Positions 1 through 9,756 of a stretch of DNA of 56,648 nt are shown piece by piece. Every line of letters begins with the position of its first letter. The first letter of the stretch is position 1. A program made the translations under genes and the position numbers. This stretch comes from Neisseriaceae bacterium. Its GTDB lineage: Bacteria > Pseudomonadota > Gammaproteobacteria > Burkholderiales > UBA11063. The notes below the pieces were generated by a model, which did not search any database, was not told where the DNA came from, and saw only the letters and a program-made list of their open reading frames with translations. The stretch is taken from positions 1-56,648 of the forward strand of contig CANFGS010000012.1 in the NCBI GenBank assembly GCA_947446595.1. Direction: 5' to 3'.

Positions 1-1
1 A

Positions 2-139
2 ATTGAAAACAGCCTAAATAACAGACCAAGAAAAGCACTTAAATTTAGAACCCCTAATGAGGTTGTAAATAAGTATTTGCAACGTATTTCAGTAAATATT
101 GCTAAACGAAAAAAAATGGCTGTTGCATTTCATGCTTGA
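2..139 (+). mobile_element. IS30-family transposase, C-terminal tail (cut by window edge)
   Basis: The window opens inside a frame giving a 45-residue tail that contains LNNRPRKALKFRTPNEV and ends VAFHA. The NNRPRK..L.(Y/F).TP.EV block is the usual C-terminal signature of IS30-family DDE transposases. IS30-family genes usually stop inside or next to the right terminal inverted repeat, so the element probably ends within about 10-15 bases of this stop. The left end lies outside the window, so I cannot tell whether the copy is intact. It lies about 90 bp upstream of phaC. Confidence 0.8.
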
Positions 140-228
140 ATCTACAATTAATCTTTAAAATTTCACCACCTAGTTATCCCTTAAAGTGATAAAATAACGC
201 ACATTAATATATTTAATTAGGTGAGTAA

Positions 229-1977
229 ATGTTTAAACCAGCAGAAAATTTTGAAGAACTGTTTTCTAACCTTGCTAAAAATAGTCAAAGTTGGTTCACA
301 AGTCTATTAGGACAACAGGCTCATACAAAGCCAAATACTACAACATTTATTGATATGTATAAACAGTTTTTTGATAATACCAAGTCATTTCTGAATTATC
401 AACAAAACTTCTATCAAGAACAAATTAATATGTGGCAGTCATTCTTTAAGCTTGAACGTGATCATGTTGCTAAAGAAGTGTCAAAGCCACTTGATAAACG
501 TTTCTCTGATCCTGAGTGGGAGACAAATCCTTTTTTTGCATATTTAAAACAAAGCTACATCAATATGTCTAGTTATCTGGTGGATTTTGTAGCAAAATCT
601 GATATGGATGCTGAAACTAAACTACGCATGAAGTTTTTTATCAATCAATATTTAGATGCAATATCTCCAAGTAATTTCGCACTTACTAATCCAGAAGTTA
701 TTAAAGCTGTAGTTGAAACTAATGGTATGTCATTAGTTGATGGTATGAAAAACATGGTTGAAGACATCAATAACGGCTATATTACGATGACTGATGAGTC
801 AAGATTCGCGGTTGGTGAAAATCTAGCTGTTACCGTTGGGAAGGTTATCTTTAAAAATGAATTGATTGAGTTAATTGAGTATAAGCCATCAACTGCTAAA
901 GTACATGAAACTCCACTACTAATTGTACCGCCATGTATTAATAAATATTACATTCTAGATTTACAACAAAGTAATTCAATGGTTAAATATCTAGTTGATC
1001 AAGGTTATACTGTGTTTTTGGTATCTTGGAAATCTGCGGATAAAGATATGAGAGCCTTTCGTTGGGAAGAGTATGCCAATCTTGGAGTTATTAAGTCTAT
1101 AGAAGTTATCCGTGAGATTAGCGGACAAAATAAAATTAATACCCTTGGTTATTGCGTTGGAGGAATTATCCTGACAACGGCTTGTTTATTATTAAAATCA
1201 CGTAAACTTGATTGGATAAATTCATTGTCGCATATGACTGTTATGCTTGATCATGAAGAGCCTGGTGATATTAAGTTTTTCCTAGATAGTGACTTAATGA
1301 AACTAAAAGAAACCAAAACAAGTGGTGGCGGGATTATGTCTGGGCGTATTATATCTCAAACTTTCTCAGCTCTTAGAGCTAATGAATTAATATGGAATTA
1401 CTGGATAAATAATTATTTACTTGGAAAAACACCACAGCCATTTGATATATTGTATTGGAATAATGATGCTGTTGATTTACCAGTACTGATGCACTCATTT
1501 TTACTAACTAGATTGTATCTCAATAATGATTTAGTTAAAGATAAATTAATAATTGATGGTGTTAAGATGGATCCAAGCAAACTTGATTACCCATCTTATT
1601 TATTTGCTGCCCAAAAGGATCATATTGTACCTTGGACGTCTGCTTATAAAACTACTAATTACTTTAAGGGTAACGTGCGTTTTGTACTTGGAGCCTCAGG
1701 TCATACAGCTGGTGTAGTAAATCCAGTTAGTAGTGATAAACGTAATTACTGGGTAAATGATAATTTGGCTAAAAGTTCGGATGAATGGTTTAAAAATGCT
1801 AAAGAAATGCCAGGTAGTTGGTGGAAAGACTTTAGTGCTTGGTTAGCGCCATTATCAGGCAAAGAAATAGTAGCTAAAAAAACCTTAGGTAGTAAAGTTT
1901 ATAAACCTATAGTTGATGCCCCTGGTGATTATGTTAAGGCTCGAGCATTACCTATTGTTGCAGCGGATGCTTTATAG
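229..1977 (+). CDS. phaC: Class I poly(3-hydroxyalkanoate) synthase
   Basis: This 582-residue protein has the size and layout of class I PHA synthases, which polymerise (R)-3-hydroxyacyl-CoA into storage granules. The N-terminal helical domain is followed by an alpha/beta-hydrolase core. The lipase-like box is GYCVGG with nucleophile Cys309. The other triad members are Asp464 in AAQKDHIVPW and His492 in GASGHTAGVVNP. The block ANELIWNYWINNYLLG is also typical. A GGTGAG ribosome site lies just before the ATG. The thiolase phaA follows after 24 bp, so the two are probably cotranscribed. No phaB reductase or phasin gene is visible in the window, so these must lie elsewhere if the pathway is complete. 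Confidence 0.96.
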   Translation: MFKPAENFEELFSNLAKNSQSWFTSLLGQQAHTKPNTTTFIDMYKQFFDNTKSFLNYQQNFYQEQINMWQSFFKLERDHVAKEVSKPLDKRFSDPEWETNPFFAYLKQSYINMSSYLVDFVAKSDMDAETKLRMKFFINQYLDAISPSNFALTNPEVIKAVVETNGMSLVDGMKNMVEDINNGYITMTDESRFAVGENLAVTVGKVIFKNELIELIEYKPSTAKVHETPLLIVPPCINKYYILDLQQSNSMVKYLVDQGYTVFLVSWKSADKDMRAFRWEEYANLGVIKSIEVIREISGQNKINTLGYCVGGIILTTACLLLKSRKLDWINSLSHMTVMLDHEEPGDIKFFLDSDLMKLKETKTSGGGIMSGRIISQTFSALRANELIWNYWINNYLLGKTPQPFDILYWNNDAVDLPVLMHSFLLTRLYLNNDLVKDKLIIDGVKMDPSKLDYPSYLFAAQKDHIVPWTSAYKTTNYFKGNVRFVLGASGHTAGVVNPVSSDKRNYWVNDNLAKSSDEWFKNAKEMPGSWWKDFSAWLAPLSGKEIVAKKTLGSKVYKPIVDAPGDYVKARALPIVAADAL

Positions 1978-2001
1978 AATTTATTTATTAGGAGTTAGAA
2001 T

Positions 2002-3189
2002 ATGAGAAATGTGGTGATTGTTGCTGCTAAAAGAACTGCAGTTGGTAGTTTTTTAGGAAGTTTATCAAAGACTCCTGCACCTGAACTTGGTGCTGTTGTG
2101 ATTAAGGCTCTATTAGAAGAGACTAAAGTAAAACCTGAACAGGTTTCAGAAGTTATTATGGGACAAATTTTAACTGCCGGAGCAGGGCAAAATCCAGCAC
2201 GTCAAGCTGCTTTAAAAGCTGGTTTACCTAAAGAAACTCCCGCATTGACTATAAATCAAGTATGTGGCTCAGGGCTTAAATCAACTCATCTAGCGGCTCA
2301 AGCTATTGCTTGTGGTGATGCTGAGATTGTAATTGCTGGTGGACAAGAAAACATGTCGTTATCACCGCATATTATGCTGGGATCTCGTGATGGTACAAAG
2401 ATGGGTAATATTACTATGCTTGATTCTATGGTATTTGATGCACTAACTGATGTATATAATAAATATCATATGGGGGTTACTGCAGAAAATGTCGCGGAGA
2501 AATACAATATAACTCGTGAAGATCAGGATAAATTTGCCGTTAGCTCACAAAATAAAGCAGAAAAAGCTCAGCTATCTGGTAAATTCGATGCAGAAATAGT
2601 GCCCGTTATGGTTCCACAACGAAAAGGTGATCCGATTAGTTTTCAAAAAGATGAGTTTATCAAATCAGGTGTTGTATATGAAGCTTTGGCTAAACTAAAA
2701 CCAGCATTTAAAAAAGAAAATGGTACTGTTACTGCAGGTAATGCTTCAGGTATTAATGATGGAGCTGCTGCAGTGTTAATGATGAGTGAAGATAAGGCCA
2801 AAGAGCTTGGATTGACACCTATAGCTTATGTAAAAGCTTACGCCTCAGCAGGGCTTGAGCCAGAACTAATGGGTATGGGTCCCGTTTATGCTACTAAAAA
2901 AGTTTTAGCTCGTGCTAACTGGACTATCAATGATTTGGATCTAATCGAAGCTAATGAAGCATTTGCTTCCCAAGCGGTTGCAGTTAATAAAGAGCTTGGA
3001 TGGGATACTAATAAAGTAAATGTTAATGGTGGAGCTATTGCAATAGGTCACCCAGTTGGTGCGTCTGGCTGTAGGATTTTAGTTAGTTTATTACATGAAA
3101 TGGTTAGAACTGAAGCTAAAAAAGGCTTGGCAGCTTTATGTATTGGTGGTGGCATGGGAGTAGCTCTTGCCGTAGAGAGAAAGTGGTAA
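2002..3189 (+). CDS. phaA: Acetyl-CoA C-acetyltransferase (beta-ketothiolase)
   Basis: This 395-residue type II thiolase condenses two acetyl-CoA into acetoacetyl-CoA, the first step of PHB synthesis. The nucleophile is Cys88 in NQVCGSGLKS. The base pair at the C-terminus is His350 in GGAIAIGHPVGASG and Cys380 in CIGGGMGV. Length and motifs match the family throughout. A GGAG ribosome site precedes the ATG. Its place directly behind phaC favours the PHB role over fatty-acid breakdown, although the same enzyme could serve as AtoB. Confidence 0.95.
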   Translation: MRNVVIVAAKRTAVGSFLGSLSKTPAPELGAVVIKALLEETKVKPEQVSEVIMGQILTAGAGQNPARQAALKAGLPKETPALTINQVCGSGLKSTHLAAQAIACGDAEIVIAGGQENMSLSPHIMLGSRDGTKMGNITMLDSMVFDALTDVYNKYHMGVTAENVAEKYNITREDQDKFAVSSQNKAEKAQLSGKFDAEIVPVMVPQRKGDPISFQKDEFIKSGVVYEALAKLKPAFKKENGTVTAGNASGINDGAAAVLMMSEDKAKELGLTPIAYVKAYASAGLEPELMGMGPVYATKKVLARANWTINDLDLIEANEAFASQAVAVNKELGWDTNKVNVNGGAIAIGHPVGASGCRILVSLLHEMVRTEAKKGLAALCIGGGMGVALAVERKW

Positions 3190-3223
3190 TGACAAAAATA
3201 TTAACTATGGGGGATGACATTAA

Positions 3224-3562
3224 ATGGCGTATGTAATTACTGAGAGTTGCATTAAATGTAAATACACTGATTGTGTAGATGTATGTCCGGTAGATTGCTT
3301 TCGTGAGGGCCCTAATTTCCTAGTGATTGACCCTGATGAGTGTATTGATTGTACATTATGTGTTGCTGAATGTCCAGTTGATGCTATCTTTCCTGAAGAT
3401 GAAGTACCTGAAGACCAGCAAGATTTTATTCACTTGAATGATGTTTTGTCCAAACATGCTAATTGGAAACCTATTGTATCTAAGAAAGATGCGCCATTTG
3501 ACGCTGATGAGTGGGCAAAAATAAAAGAAAAACGTCATTTGCTTGAGCGAAATGGAGCTTAA
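3224..3562 (+). CDS. fdxA: 7Fe ferredoxin FdxA
   Basis: This 112-residue ferredoxin carries one [3Fe-4S] and one [4Fe-4S] cluster. By comparison with Azotobacter FdI the ligands are Cys9, Cys17 and Cys50 for the 3Fe cluster, and Cys21, Cys40, Cys43 and Cys46 for the 4Fe cluster. Cys12 and Cys25 are also conserved in the FdxA type. The C-terminal extension after residue 60 is normal for the family. It is a soluble electron carrier whose partner cannot be told from the sequence. It lies 34 bp behind phaA and is followed by a hairpin with a T-run, so it may be the last gene of the PHB transcript. Confidence 0.95.
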   Translation: MAYVITESCIKCKYTDCVDVCPVDCFREGPNFLVIDPDECIDCTLCVAECPVDAIFPEDEVPEDQQDFIHLNDVLSKHANWKPIVSKKDAPFDADEWAKIKEKRHLLERNGA

Positions 3563-3572
3563 CAATTTATAA

Positions 3573-3597
3573 ATGGTGCCTGTAGGCATCATTTTTG
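3573..3597 (+). terminator. Hairpin with T-run between fdxA and rpoH
   Basis: ATGGTGCC and GGCATCAT form an 8-bp stem (one G-T wobble) around a 4-base loop, followed directly by TTTTT. This has the form of a rho-independent terminator for fdxA. It ends only about 14 bases before the rpoH start, so it would also act as a 5' leader structure for any rpoH transcript begun upstream. Confidence 0.6.
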
Positions 3598-3610
3598 ATT
3601 TTGAAGATAA

Positions 3611-4477
3611 ATGAAAAAACTTGATAATTTTCCAGCAAATTTACCAGTTGTAAGTACTGGTGGTATTGAAGCATATATAAGCTTTGTAAATACTATACCC
3701 CTATTAACTGACAAAGAAGAGTATGATTTGGCAGAGCAGTGGCGTAATGATGAGGATGTTGAAGCTGCGCGGTATCTGGTTTTATCTCATTTAAGGCTTG
3801 TAGTATCTATAGCACGTGGCTATATGGGATATGGTTTACCCTTAGCTGATATAATCCAAGAAGGTACTATAGGTCTAATGAAAGCGGTAAAAAGGTTTGA
3901 TGCAAGACGCAATGTACGCTTAGTTACTTTTGCTATTCATTGGATTCGTGCTGAAATAAATGAATATGTGATAAAAAATTGGCGTATTGTTAGAACTGTA
4001 ACCACAAAAAATCAGCGAAAGTTATTTTTTAACTTACGTTCACATAAAGAAGATATGGGCAACTTATCTGAGACTGAAGCTAATAAAATAGCTAAAGAAC
4101 TAAATGTGACTCGAAATGATGTTGTTGATATGAATATGCGCCTAACTGGTGGTGATGTTAGTATATTACCTGAGAGTGGTGAAGGTTTTGCTCCAGTTGA
4201 CTGGTTGCGGGATGAAGATCATACTCCTGAAATGATGATAGAGAAGAAAAGTCAAGATAAATTACATACTGATGGAATAGAAACTGCACTATCAGAGCTA
4301 GATGAGAGAAGTCAGGATATTATTAGATCCCGCTGGCTTAGTGAAGCGGGAAATGAATTAACACTCAGTGAATTAGCCGCAAAATATTCAGTATCGGCTG
4401 AAAGAATAAGGCAGATTGAAGTTAAAGCTATGGAAAAAATGAAACAATATTTGAGTAACTATCAAAGCCTTTTGTAA
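3611..4477 (+). CDS. rpoH: RNA polymerase heat-shock sigma factor RpoH (sigma32)
   Basis: This 288-residue sigma-70-family factor directs RNA polymerase to heat-shock promoters. Region 2 is intact (LVVSIARGYMGYGLPLADII and FAIHWIRAEINEYVI). The RpoH box QRKLFFNLR, which separates RpoH from RpoD and RpoS, is present near residue 140. Region 4.2 has the helix-turn-helix SAERIRQIEVKAMEKMK. The ATG has only a weak ribosome site (GAAG), as is common for regulated rpoH. The gap to fdxA is 48 bp and is mostly taken up by a hairpin, so its promoter is probably within or upstream of fdxA. Likely targets grpE and dnaK lie 6.5 kb downstream. Confidence 0.95.
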   Translation: MKKLDNFPANLPVVSTGGIEAYISFVNTIPLLTDKEEYDLAEQWRNDEDVEAARYLVLSHLRLVVSIARGYMGYGLPLADIIQEGTIGLMKAVKRFDARRNVRLVTFAIHWIRAEINEYVIKNWRIVRTVTTKNQRKLFFNLRSHKEDMGNLSETEANKIAKELNVTRNDVVDMNMRLTGGDVSILPESGEGFAPVDWLRDEDHTPEMMIEKKSQDKLHTDGIETALSELDERSQDIIRSRWLSEAGNELTLSELAAKYSVSAERIRQIEVKAMEKMKQYLSNYQSLL

Positions 4478-4504
4478 TAATGAGATACTAAGATTATAAT
4501 AAAT

Positions 4505-6799
4505 ATGCGAAAATTAATACTAATTATTTTAGGAAGCATGCTCCTGATGGTGGGGCATGCTTATGCTTTTACGCCATTTGTAGTAAAGAATATAAGAGTT
4601 AATGGTCTACAAAGAATCGAAGCTGGTACAATTTTTTCATATTTACCTGTTAAAGTTGGAGATTCAGTATCTCAAGCGACCGTTGATGATATTATAACCA
4701 AATTGTATGCGACTGGGTTTTTTAAAGATGTTCGTGTTGAAGAGCAATCAGATGTCTTAATTATTGATATTGTAGAGCGTCCTATTATTTCTGAATTAAC
4801 TATAACAGGGGACAAAGCATTTGACCATGATTTATTAAAAAAGTCTCTTAAAGATAGTGGTTTGGCCGAAGGTGATATCTTTGATCAAAGCGTAATTGAT
4901 GAGGCTATTTTAAGTCTTAGATCTGAATACTATAACCGAGGGCTTTATTCAGTTACTATTACCCCTGTAATTATTAAACTAGAGCGGAATCGAGTTTCAA
5001 TAAGTATAAAAATCGTAGAGGGTGATCCAGCTAAAATTGCTTCAATAGTTTTTGTAGGCAATAAAGTATTTAGTGACAAAGTCCTTAATAACGAGATGTT
5101 TCTAAATACTGGTAATTGGCTTAGCTGGTGGCACAAAGATAATGATTATGTAAGTGATAAACTATCTGCGGATCTTGAAAAAATTCGAGTATACTATCAA
5201 GATCGTGGCTATATTAATTTTAAGATTAATTTTATCCAAGTTCAGCTAACTCCTGATAAAAAATCTGTCTATATAACCATTAATGTAATCGAAGGATCTA
5301 AATATAAAGTAAAAAGTGCCAAACTTGCAGGGGATGTAAAAAATGTTCCCCTAGCTGAGTTAGAACCATTGATTCTCTTAAAGCCAGGCAAAGTATTTGA
5401 TCAGTCGGTACTTAACAAGACTGTTGATGATTTAAAGACTAAACTTGGGCATTATGGATATGCTCTAGCAAATGTAAACCCTGTACCTGAATTTAATGAA
5501 AAAGATAAAACGGTTAGTTTTACTTTTTTTATGGATACGGGTAAAAAAATCTATGTGCGTCAGATTAATATTAGTGGTAATCAAAAAACTCGTGATATTG
5601 TAGTTAGGCGTGAATTACGACAATCAGAGAATGCTCTATATGACTCTAGCGCAGTTAAGCGCTCAAAAGAACGCTTGAATCTACTTGGGTATTTTAAATC
5701 TGCAGATATAACACCTACACCAGTTCCTGGTGTTGGGGATGATGTTGACTTGAATGTTAATGTTGAAGAAACTAATACTGGGAGTATAAATTTTGGGGTT
5801 GGGTATGCCCAAGGTCAAGGCGTACTATTAAATGGTTCGATTTCGCAATCAAATTTATTTGGTTCTGGTAAATCTGCATCATTAAGTGCTTCTACCAGTG
5901 CATTAAATCAAAGTGTTTCATTATCTTTCACAGATCCATATTATAAGCCCAATGCTACAAGTCTTGGTTATGATATTTATGATAATTTATATACACCAAA
6001 TCAAGCTGGTATTAGCCCGTACTCAACTCAAACAATTGGTGCGAGAGTTAGGGTTGGAGTGCCAGTATCAGAATTTGATAAAATTAATTTTAGTGCTGGG
6101 TTTGAAAATAATCACATTAATTTATCAAGTGCGAACGTACCGTTAAGATTTGTACAATTTAACAATCAATTTGGTAGTTCGGTAAATGCAGTTCCTGTGT
6201 CTGTTGGTTGGGTTAGAAATACTACTGATAGTACATTATGGCCTACATCTGGAGCACTTTATAACCAGACTGCAGATATTACTATGCCTTTGATTGGAGC
6301 TCAATATTATCGGTTTACTTCTCAAAATACTTGGTTTACATCTTTGGGTAATAGTGATTATGTTTGGCGTTCGAATGCACAATTTGGTACAATTAATGCC
6401 TATGGTGGTAGTACGGTACCTTTTTATCAAAATTATTTTCTAGGTGGTATCAACTCAATCCGAGGTTATTACATTGGTACTCTTGGGCCTAAAGATACAG
6501 ATGGTTCATCACTTGGTGGGGTTAATGAAGTCGTTTGGACTAATGATATATTATTTCCTATGCCAGGGATTAAAGATCAGCACCTTGTGCGCCTGGGTAT
6601 ATTTTATGATATGGGTTCGCTATGGGGTGGGAATTCTTTTGGGCTGACTCCTGAGCAGTCATTTCGTGGTAGCTATGGCTTTGGTTTAACTTGGATTTCT
6701 CCGCTTGGGCCTATTAAACTAAGTTATGCCTTACCAATGTTTAGTCAACCAAATGACAATTTACAACCGTTTCAGTTTCAATTGGGTACATCTTTTTAA
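4505..6799 (+). CDS. bamA: Outer-membrane protein assembly factor BamA
   Basis: This 764-residue protein is the core of the BAM complex, which inserts beta-barrel proteins into the outer membrane. It has a signal peptide ending at AYA, five POTRA domains over about residues 24-420 and a C-terminal 16-strand barrel. The conserved loop-6 motif appears as SIRGYYIGTLGP, close to the Neisseria form. The chain ends in phenylalanine, as expected for an outer-membrane barrel. It lies 27 bp behind rpoH and heads the usual run skp-lpxD-fabZ-lpxA-lpxB. The gene for the RseP protease, often next to bamA, is not present here. Confidence 0.96.
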   Translation: MRKLILIILGSMLLMVGHAYAFTPFVVKNIRVNGLQRIEAGTIFSYLPVKVGDSVSQATVDDIITKLYATGFFKDVRVEEQSDVLIIDIVERPIISELTITGDKAFDHDLLKKSLKDSGLAEGDIFDQSVIDEAILSLRSEYYNRGLYSVTITPVIIKLERNRVSISIKIVEGDPAKIASIVFVGNKVFSDKVLNNEMFLNTGNWLSWWHKDNDYVSDKLSADLEKIRVYYQDRGYINFKINFIQVQLTPDKKSVYITINVIEGSKYKVKSAKLAGDVKNVPLAELEPLILLKPGKVFDQSVLNKTVDDLKTKLGHYGYALANVNPVPEFNEKDKTVSFTFFMDTGKKIYVRQINISGNQKTRDIVVRRELRQSENALYDSSAVKRSKERLNLLGYFKSADITPTPVPGVGDDVDLNVNVEETNTGSINFGVGYAQGQGVLLNGSISQSNLFGSGKSASLSASTSALNQSVSLSFTDPYYKPNATSLGYDIYDNLYTPNQAGISPYSTQTIGARVRVGVPVSEFDKINFSAGFENNHINLSSANVPLRFVQFNNQFGSSVNAVPVSVGWVRNTTDSTLWPTSGALYNQTADITMPLIGAQYYRFTSQNTWFTSLGNSDYVWRSNAQFGTINAYGGSTVPFYQNYFLGGINSIRGYYIGTLGPKDTDGSSLGGVNEVVWTNDILFPMPGIKDQHLVRLGIFYDMGSLWGGNSFGLTPEQSFRGSYGFGLTWISPLGPIKLSYALPMFSQPNDNLQPFQFQLGTSF

Positions 6800-6825
6800 T
6801 GGGTTATTTTTTAAGGGTATATATT

Positions 6826-7446
6826 ATGCAACGCAAATTATTATTAATCAGTTTATTAGCAAGTTCAACATTAGCTTATGCATCTGACTTTAAATTAGGT
6901 TATGTTGATGTTAGTAAGATTTTCTCAACTTCAAAACCAGCTCTTGCAATGCAAGAGGCTTTAAAGACTAAGTTTGATCCACAACAAAAAAGTTTAAAAA
7001 CTATGAATGATAAATTAGTTAGTGAACAAACTCAGATGCAAGCTATTATGAAAAAAGCTCCGAGTATGGATAAATTAACTACAACTGATCGTGCTAGTTT
7101 AGAAAAATTACAAACTACTTATCAAAAAGATCAGATGGATTTTCAACAAAAATATACTACTTTCCAGCAGTCAGCACAAAAAGCTCAAGATTTCGCTTCA
7201 GCTGCAGTATTGGGACGTGCTAATACTATCTTGAAAGATATTAGTGATAAAGATGATTTTGATTTGGTATTAACTTCAAATCAACTAGTATATGCAAAGC
7301 CTAAATATGACTTGACAGATAGAGTTATAGCTGAACTAAATAAAGTAAACAGTGCGGAATTAATCAAACAGTTAGATAATGTTGAAAAACAGCCTATGAA
7401 TTCACAAATGACTACTACAGGTTTGACAGCGCCAACAACCAAGTAA
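6826..7446 (+). CDS. skp: Periplasmic chaperone Skp (OmpH)
   Basis: This 206-residue Skp-family protein holds unfolded outer-membrane proteins in the periplasm on their way to BAM. The chosen ATG gives a signal peptide (MQRKLLLISLLASSTLAYA) and is preceded by AAGGG about 8 bases upstream. An in-frame ATG at 6799 overlapping the bamA stop would add nine residues ahead of the signal peptide and is less likely. The mature part starts with the family motif LGYVDVSKIF, followed by a long charged helical arm. A Gln/Thr-rich tail after residue 180 is longer than in Escherichia coli. Confidence 0.9.
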   Translation: MQRKLLLISLLASSTLAYASDFKLGYVDVSKIFSTSKPALAMQEALKTKFDPQQKSLKTMNDKLVSEQTQMQAIMKKAPSMDKLTTTDRASLEKLQTTYQKDQMDFQQKYTTFQQSAQKAQDFASAAVLGRANTILKDISDKDDFDLVLTSNQLVYAKPKYDLTDRVIAELNKVNSAELIKQLDNVEKQPMNSQMTTTGLTAPTTK

Positions 7447-7488
7447 GTTCTTGGTTTCAAATTTGTTCTAATTATGAAAGTTATATAA

Positions 7489-8538
7489 ATGCAATATAAA
7501 TTATCTGAGTTGATTGCTAAATTTGGTGGTATCCTTAAGGGGGAAGATGTTACTGTTACATCTATTATGCCAACTGATAAGGCATTACCTGGTGAGATTA
7601 CTTTTTTTAGTGATAAAAAATTTGCTAAAGAATTACCTATGTGCAAGGCAAGTGCGATTATTATGAAAGAGGCGGATCTTGATAAGATAGACCTTCCTGC
7701 TATAATATCTGATGACCCTTATCTATATTTTGCAAAAGTAAGCAGTCTATTTAATCCATTACCGCAGTTAGCTAGAGGGGTCAGTGAGACTAGTTTTGTT
7801 GATGTAACTGCAACTATTGGTAATAATTGTGCTATATCACAAAATGTAGTAATTGGAAAAAAATCAGTAATTGGCAATAATACGCAAGTATACCCCAATA
7901 GTGTTATTGGAGAGAATGTAGTTATTGGTGATAATGTTACTATTTATCCTAATGTAACGATTTATGCTAATGTTAAAATTGGTAATAATTGTATTATTCA
8001 TAGTGGAGTAATTATTGGGGCTGATGGTTTTGGATATGCTCCTGACAATAAAAAAGAACGCCATAAAATCCCTCAAATAGGAGGGGTTTGTATTGGGAGC
8101 AATGTTGAAATTGGAGCTAATACTACTATAGATGGTGGAACTTTTGGTCCGACAACAATTGAAAATGGTGTAGTAATTGATAACTTAGTACAAATTGCCC
8201 ATAATGTTAAAATAGGTGCCCATAGTGTAATTGCTGCTCAAGTTGGTATAGCTGGTTCTAGCGTTATTGGGAAATACTGTATTTTGGCTGGTAGTGCTGG
8301 GATTGCTGATCATATTAATATATGTGATCATACTGTAATTGGTGCCTATACTGGAATTGGTAAAAGTATCACTACTCCAGACTTATATATGGCAGCATAT
8401 CCATTTAGTAATTATAAGGATTATGCCAAAAATGCTGTACATATTAGACATTTAAATGAAATGCAGCAAAGATTAAAAGATTTAGAAAAACAATTTGAGC
8501 AAATACAAGGAGACGCAAATGTTCATGCCAAAACCTGA
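7489..8538 (+). CDS. lpxD: UDP-3-O-(3-hydroxyacyl)glucosamine N-acyltransferase
   Basis: This 349-residue enzyme performs the third step of lipid A synthesis, adding an N-linked 3-hydroxyacyl chain. The N-terminal uridine-binding domain (about 1-100) is followed by a left-handed beta-helix of isoleucine-rich hexapeptides ([13 protein letters not shown] and similar). The catalytic His is in [12 protein letters not shown]-terminal helix ([18 protein letters not shown]) is typical. The last 20 bases overlap the start of fabZ, suggesting translational coupling. Confidence 0.95.
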   Translation: MQYKLSELIAKFGGILKGEDVTVTSIMPTDKALPGEITFFSDKKFAKELPMCKASAIIMKEADLDKIDLPAIISDDPYLYFAKVSSLFNPLPQLARGVSETSFVDVTATIGNNCAISQNVVIGKKSVIGNNTQVYPNSVIGENVVIGDNVTIYPNVTIYANVKIGNNCIIHSGVIIGADGFGYAPDNKKERHKIPQIGGVCIGSNVEIGANTTIDGGTFGPTTIENGVVIDNLVQIAHNVKIGAHSVIAAQVGIAGSSVIGKYCILAGSAGIADHINICDHTVIGAYTGIGKSITTPDLYMAAYPFSNYKDYAKNAVHIRHLNEMQQRLKDLEKQFEQIQGDANVHAKT

Positions 8539-8977
8539 AATGCCAATTAATATCAATGAGATTATGAAGCAGATACCGCATCGTTATCCATTTTTATTAG
8601 TTGATAGAGTTCTTGATGTAGAACCTGGTAAAAATATTAAAGTACTAAAAAATGTAACTATGAATGAACATCATTTTATTGGTCATTTTCCAGATTATCC
8701 AGTTATGCCTGGGGTATTGATTATTGAAGCATTAGCACAAACTGCCGGGATATTGTGTGCTTTATCATTTGGTCCTAGAAAAGAGTCTGAGATTTACTTC
8801 TTTGCAGGTATTGATAATTGTAGATTTAAGCGTCAGGTAATTCCTGGGGATTCTTTGATTCTTGAAGCGGAAATGGTAGCTATGAAACGTGGAATTGGAA
8901 AATACAAGGTACGTGCATTGGTAGATGATCAAGTTGCTGCTGAAGCAGAGTTATTGATAATTAAAAAAGAGGTATAA
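8519..8977 (+). CDS. fabZ: 3-hydroxyacyl-[ACP] dehydratase FabZ
   Basis: This 152-residue hot-dog-fold dehydratase converts 3-hydroxyacyl-ACP to trans-2-enoyl-ACP in fatty-acid synthesis. It competes with LpxA and LpxD for the same acyl-ACP. Motifs are [11 protein letters not shown], catalytic His in [15 protein letters not shown] and Glu in LIIEALAQ. I place the start at the ATG at 8519 because AGGAGA lies 5 bases upstream. A longer frame would need a TTG start at 8495 with no ribosome site. The start lies inside the end of lpxD. Confidence 0.94.
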   Translation: MFMPKPEMPININEIMKQIPHRYPFLLVDRVLDVEPGKNIKVLKNVTMNEHHFIGHFPDYPVMPGVLIIEALAQTAGILCALSFGPRKESEIYFFAGIDNCRFKRQVIPGDSLILEAEMVAMKRGIGKYKVRALVDDQVAAEAELLIIKKEV

Positions 8978-8979
8978 AA

Positions 8980-9756
8980 ATGGCAAAAATTCATGCAACA
9001 GCAATAGTGGATAAAAGTGCTCAATTGCACGAAAGTGTAGAAGTTGGAGCCTATTCAATAATTGGACCTAATGTAGTAATTGGTGAAAACACTACAGTAT
9101 CTAATCATGTTGGAATTAAAGGGCATACAACTATTGGTAAAAACAACTCAATTTATCAATTTGCATCAATTGGTGAAGCACCTCAAGATAAGAAATATCA
9201 TGGTGAACCAACTAAATTAATCATTGGGGACGATAATATTATTCGTGAATTCTCAACGCTACATTTAGGTACAACTACTGGTACTGGAATTACCAAAATT
9301 GGAAATAATAATATGTTTATGGCATATTCACATATTGCCCATGATTGTGTTGTAGGTAATAATATTATATTTGCTAATAGCGTTGCTCTAGGTGGCCATG
9401 TTCATGTTAAGGATTGGGCTATTCTTGGTGGTTATTCGTTAGTACACCAATTTACTATTATTGGTGAACATTCTATGACTGCAGGAGCTACCGGTGTTGC
9501 ACAAGATGTACCTCCATATGTAATGGCTTTTGGATATAGGGCAGAACCAAAAGGTATAAACGTAGAGGGTTTAAAACGCCGTGGGTTTTCAACTCATCAG
9601 ATAGAAAATATCAAACATGCATATAAAATACTATTTAGAAATGGTTTATCTTATAAGGAAGCTAGAGGGTATATAGCTGAATTAGCAGTTGAACAAAAAG
9701 AGCTACAAGTATTTGTAGATTTTTTTGAACAATCTACTCGTGGTATTATACGCTAA
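8980..9756 (+). CDS. lpxA: UDP-N-acetylglucosamine O-acyltransferase LpxA
   Basis: This 258-residue enzyme starts lipid A synthesis by acylating UDP-GlcNAc at O-3. The N-terminal two thirds are hexapeptide beta-helix repeats and the C-terminal third is the helical domain (GFSTHQIENIKHAYKILFR). The catalytic His is in YSHIAHDCVVGNN. The length is normal for the family. It starts 2 bp after fabZ and its stop abuts the lpxB start. Confidence 0.96.
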   Translation: MAKIHATAIVDKSAQLHESVEVGAYSIIGPNVVIGENTTVSNHVGIKGHTTIGKNNSIYQFASIGEAPQDKKYHGEPTKLIIGDDNIIREFSTLHLGTTTGTGITKIGNNNMFMAYSHIAHDCVVGNNIIFANSVALGGHVHVKDWAILGGYSLVHQFTIIGEHSMTAGATGVAQDVPPYVMAFGYRAEPKGINVEGLKRRGFSTHQIENIKHAYKILFRNGLSYKEARGYIAELAVEQKELQVFVDFFEQSTRGIIR

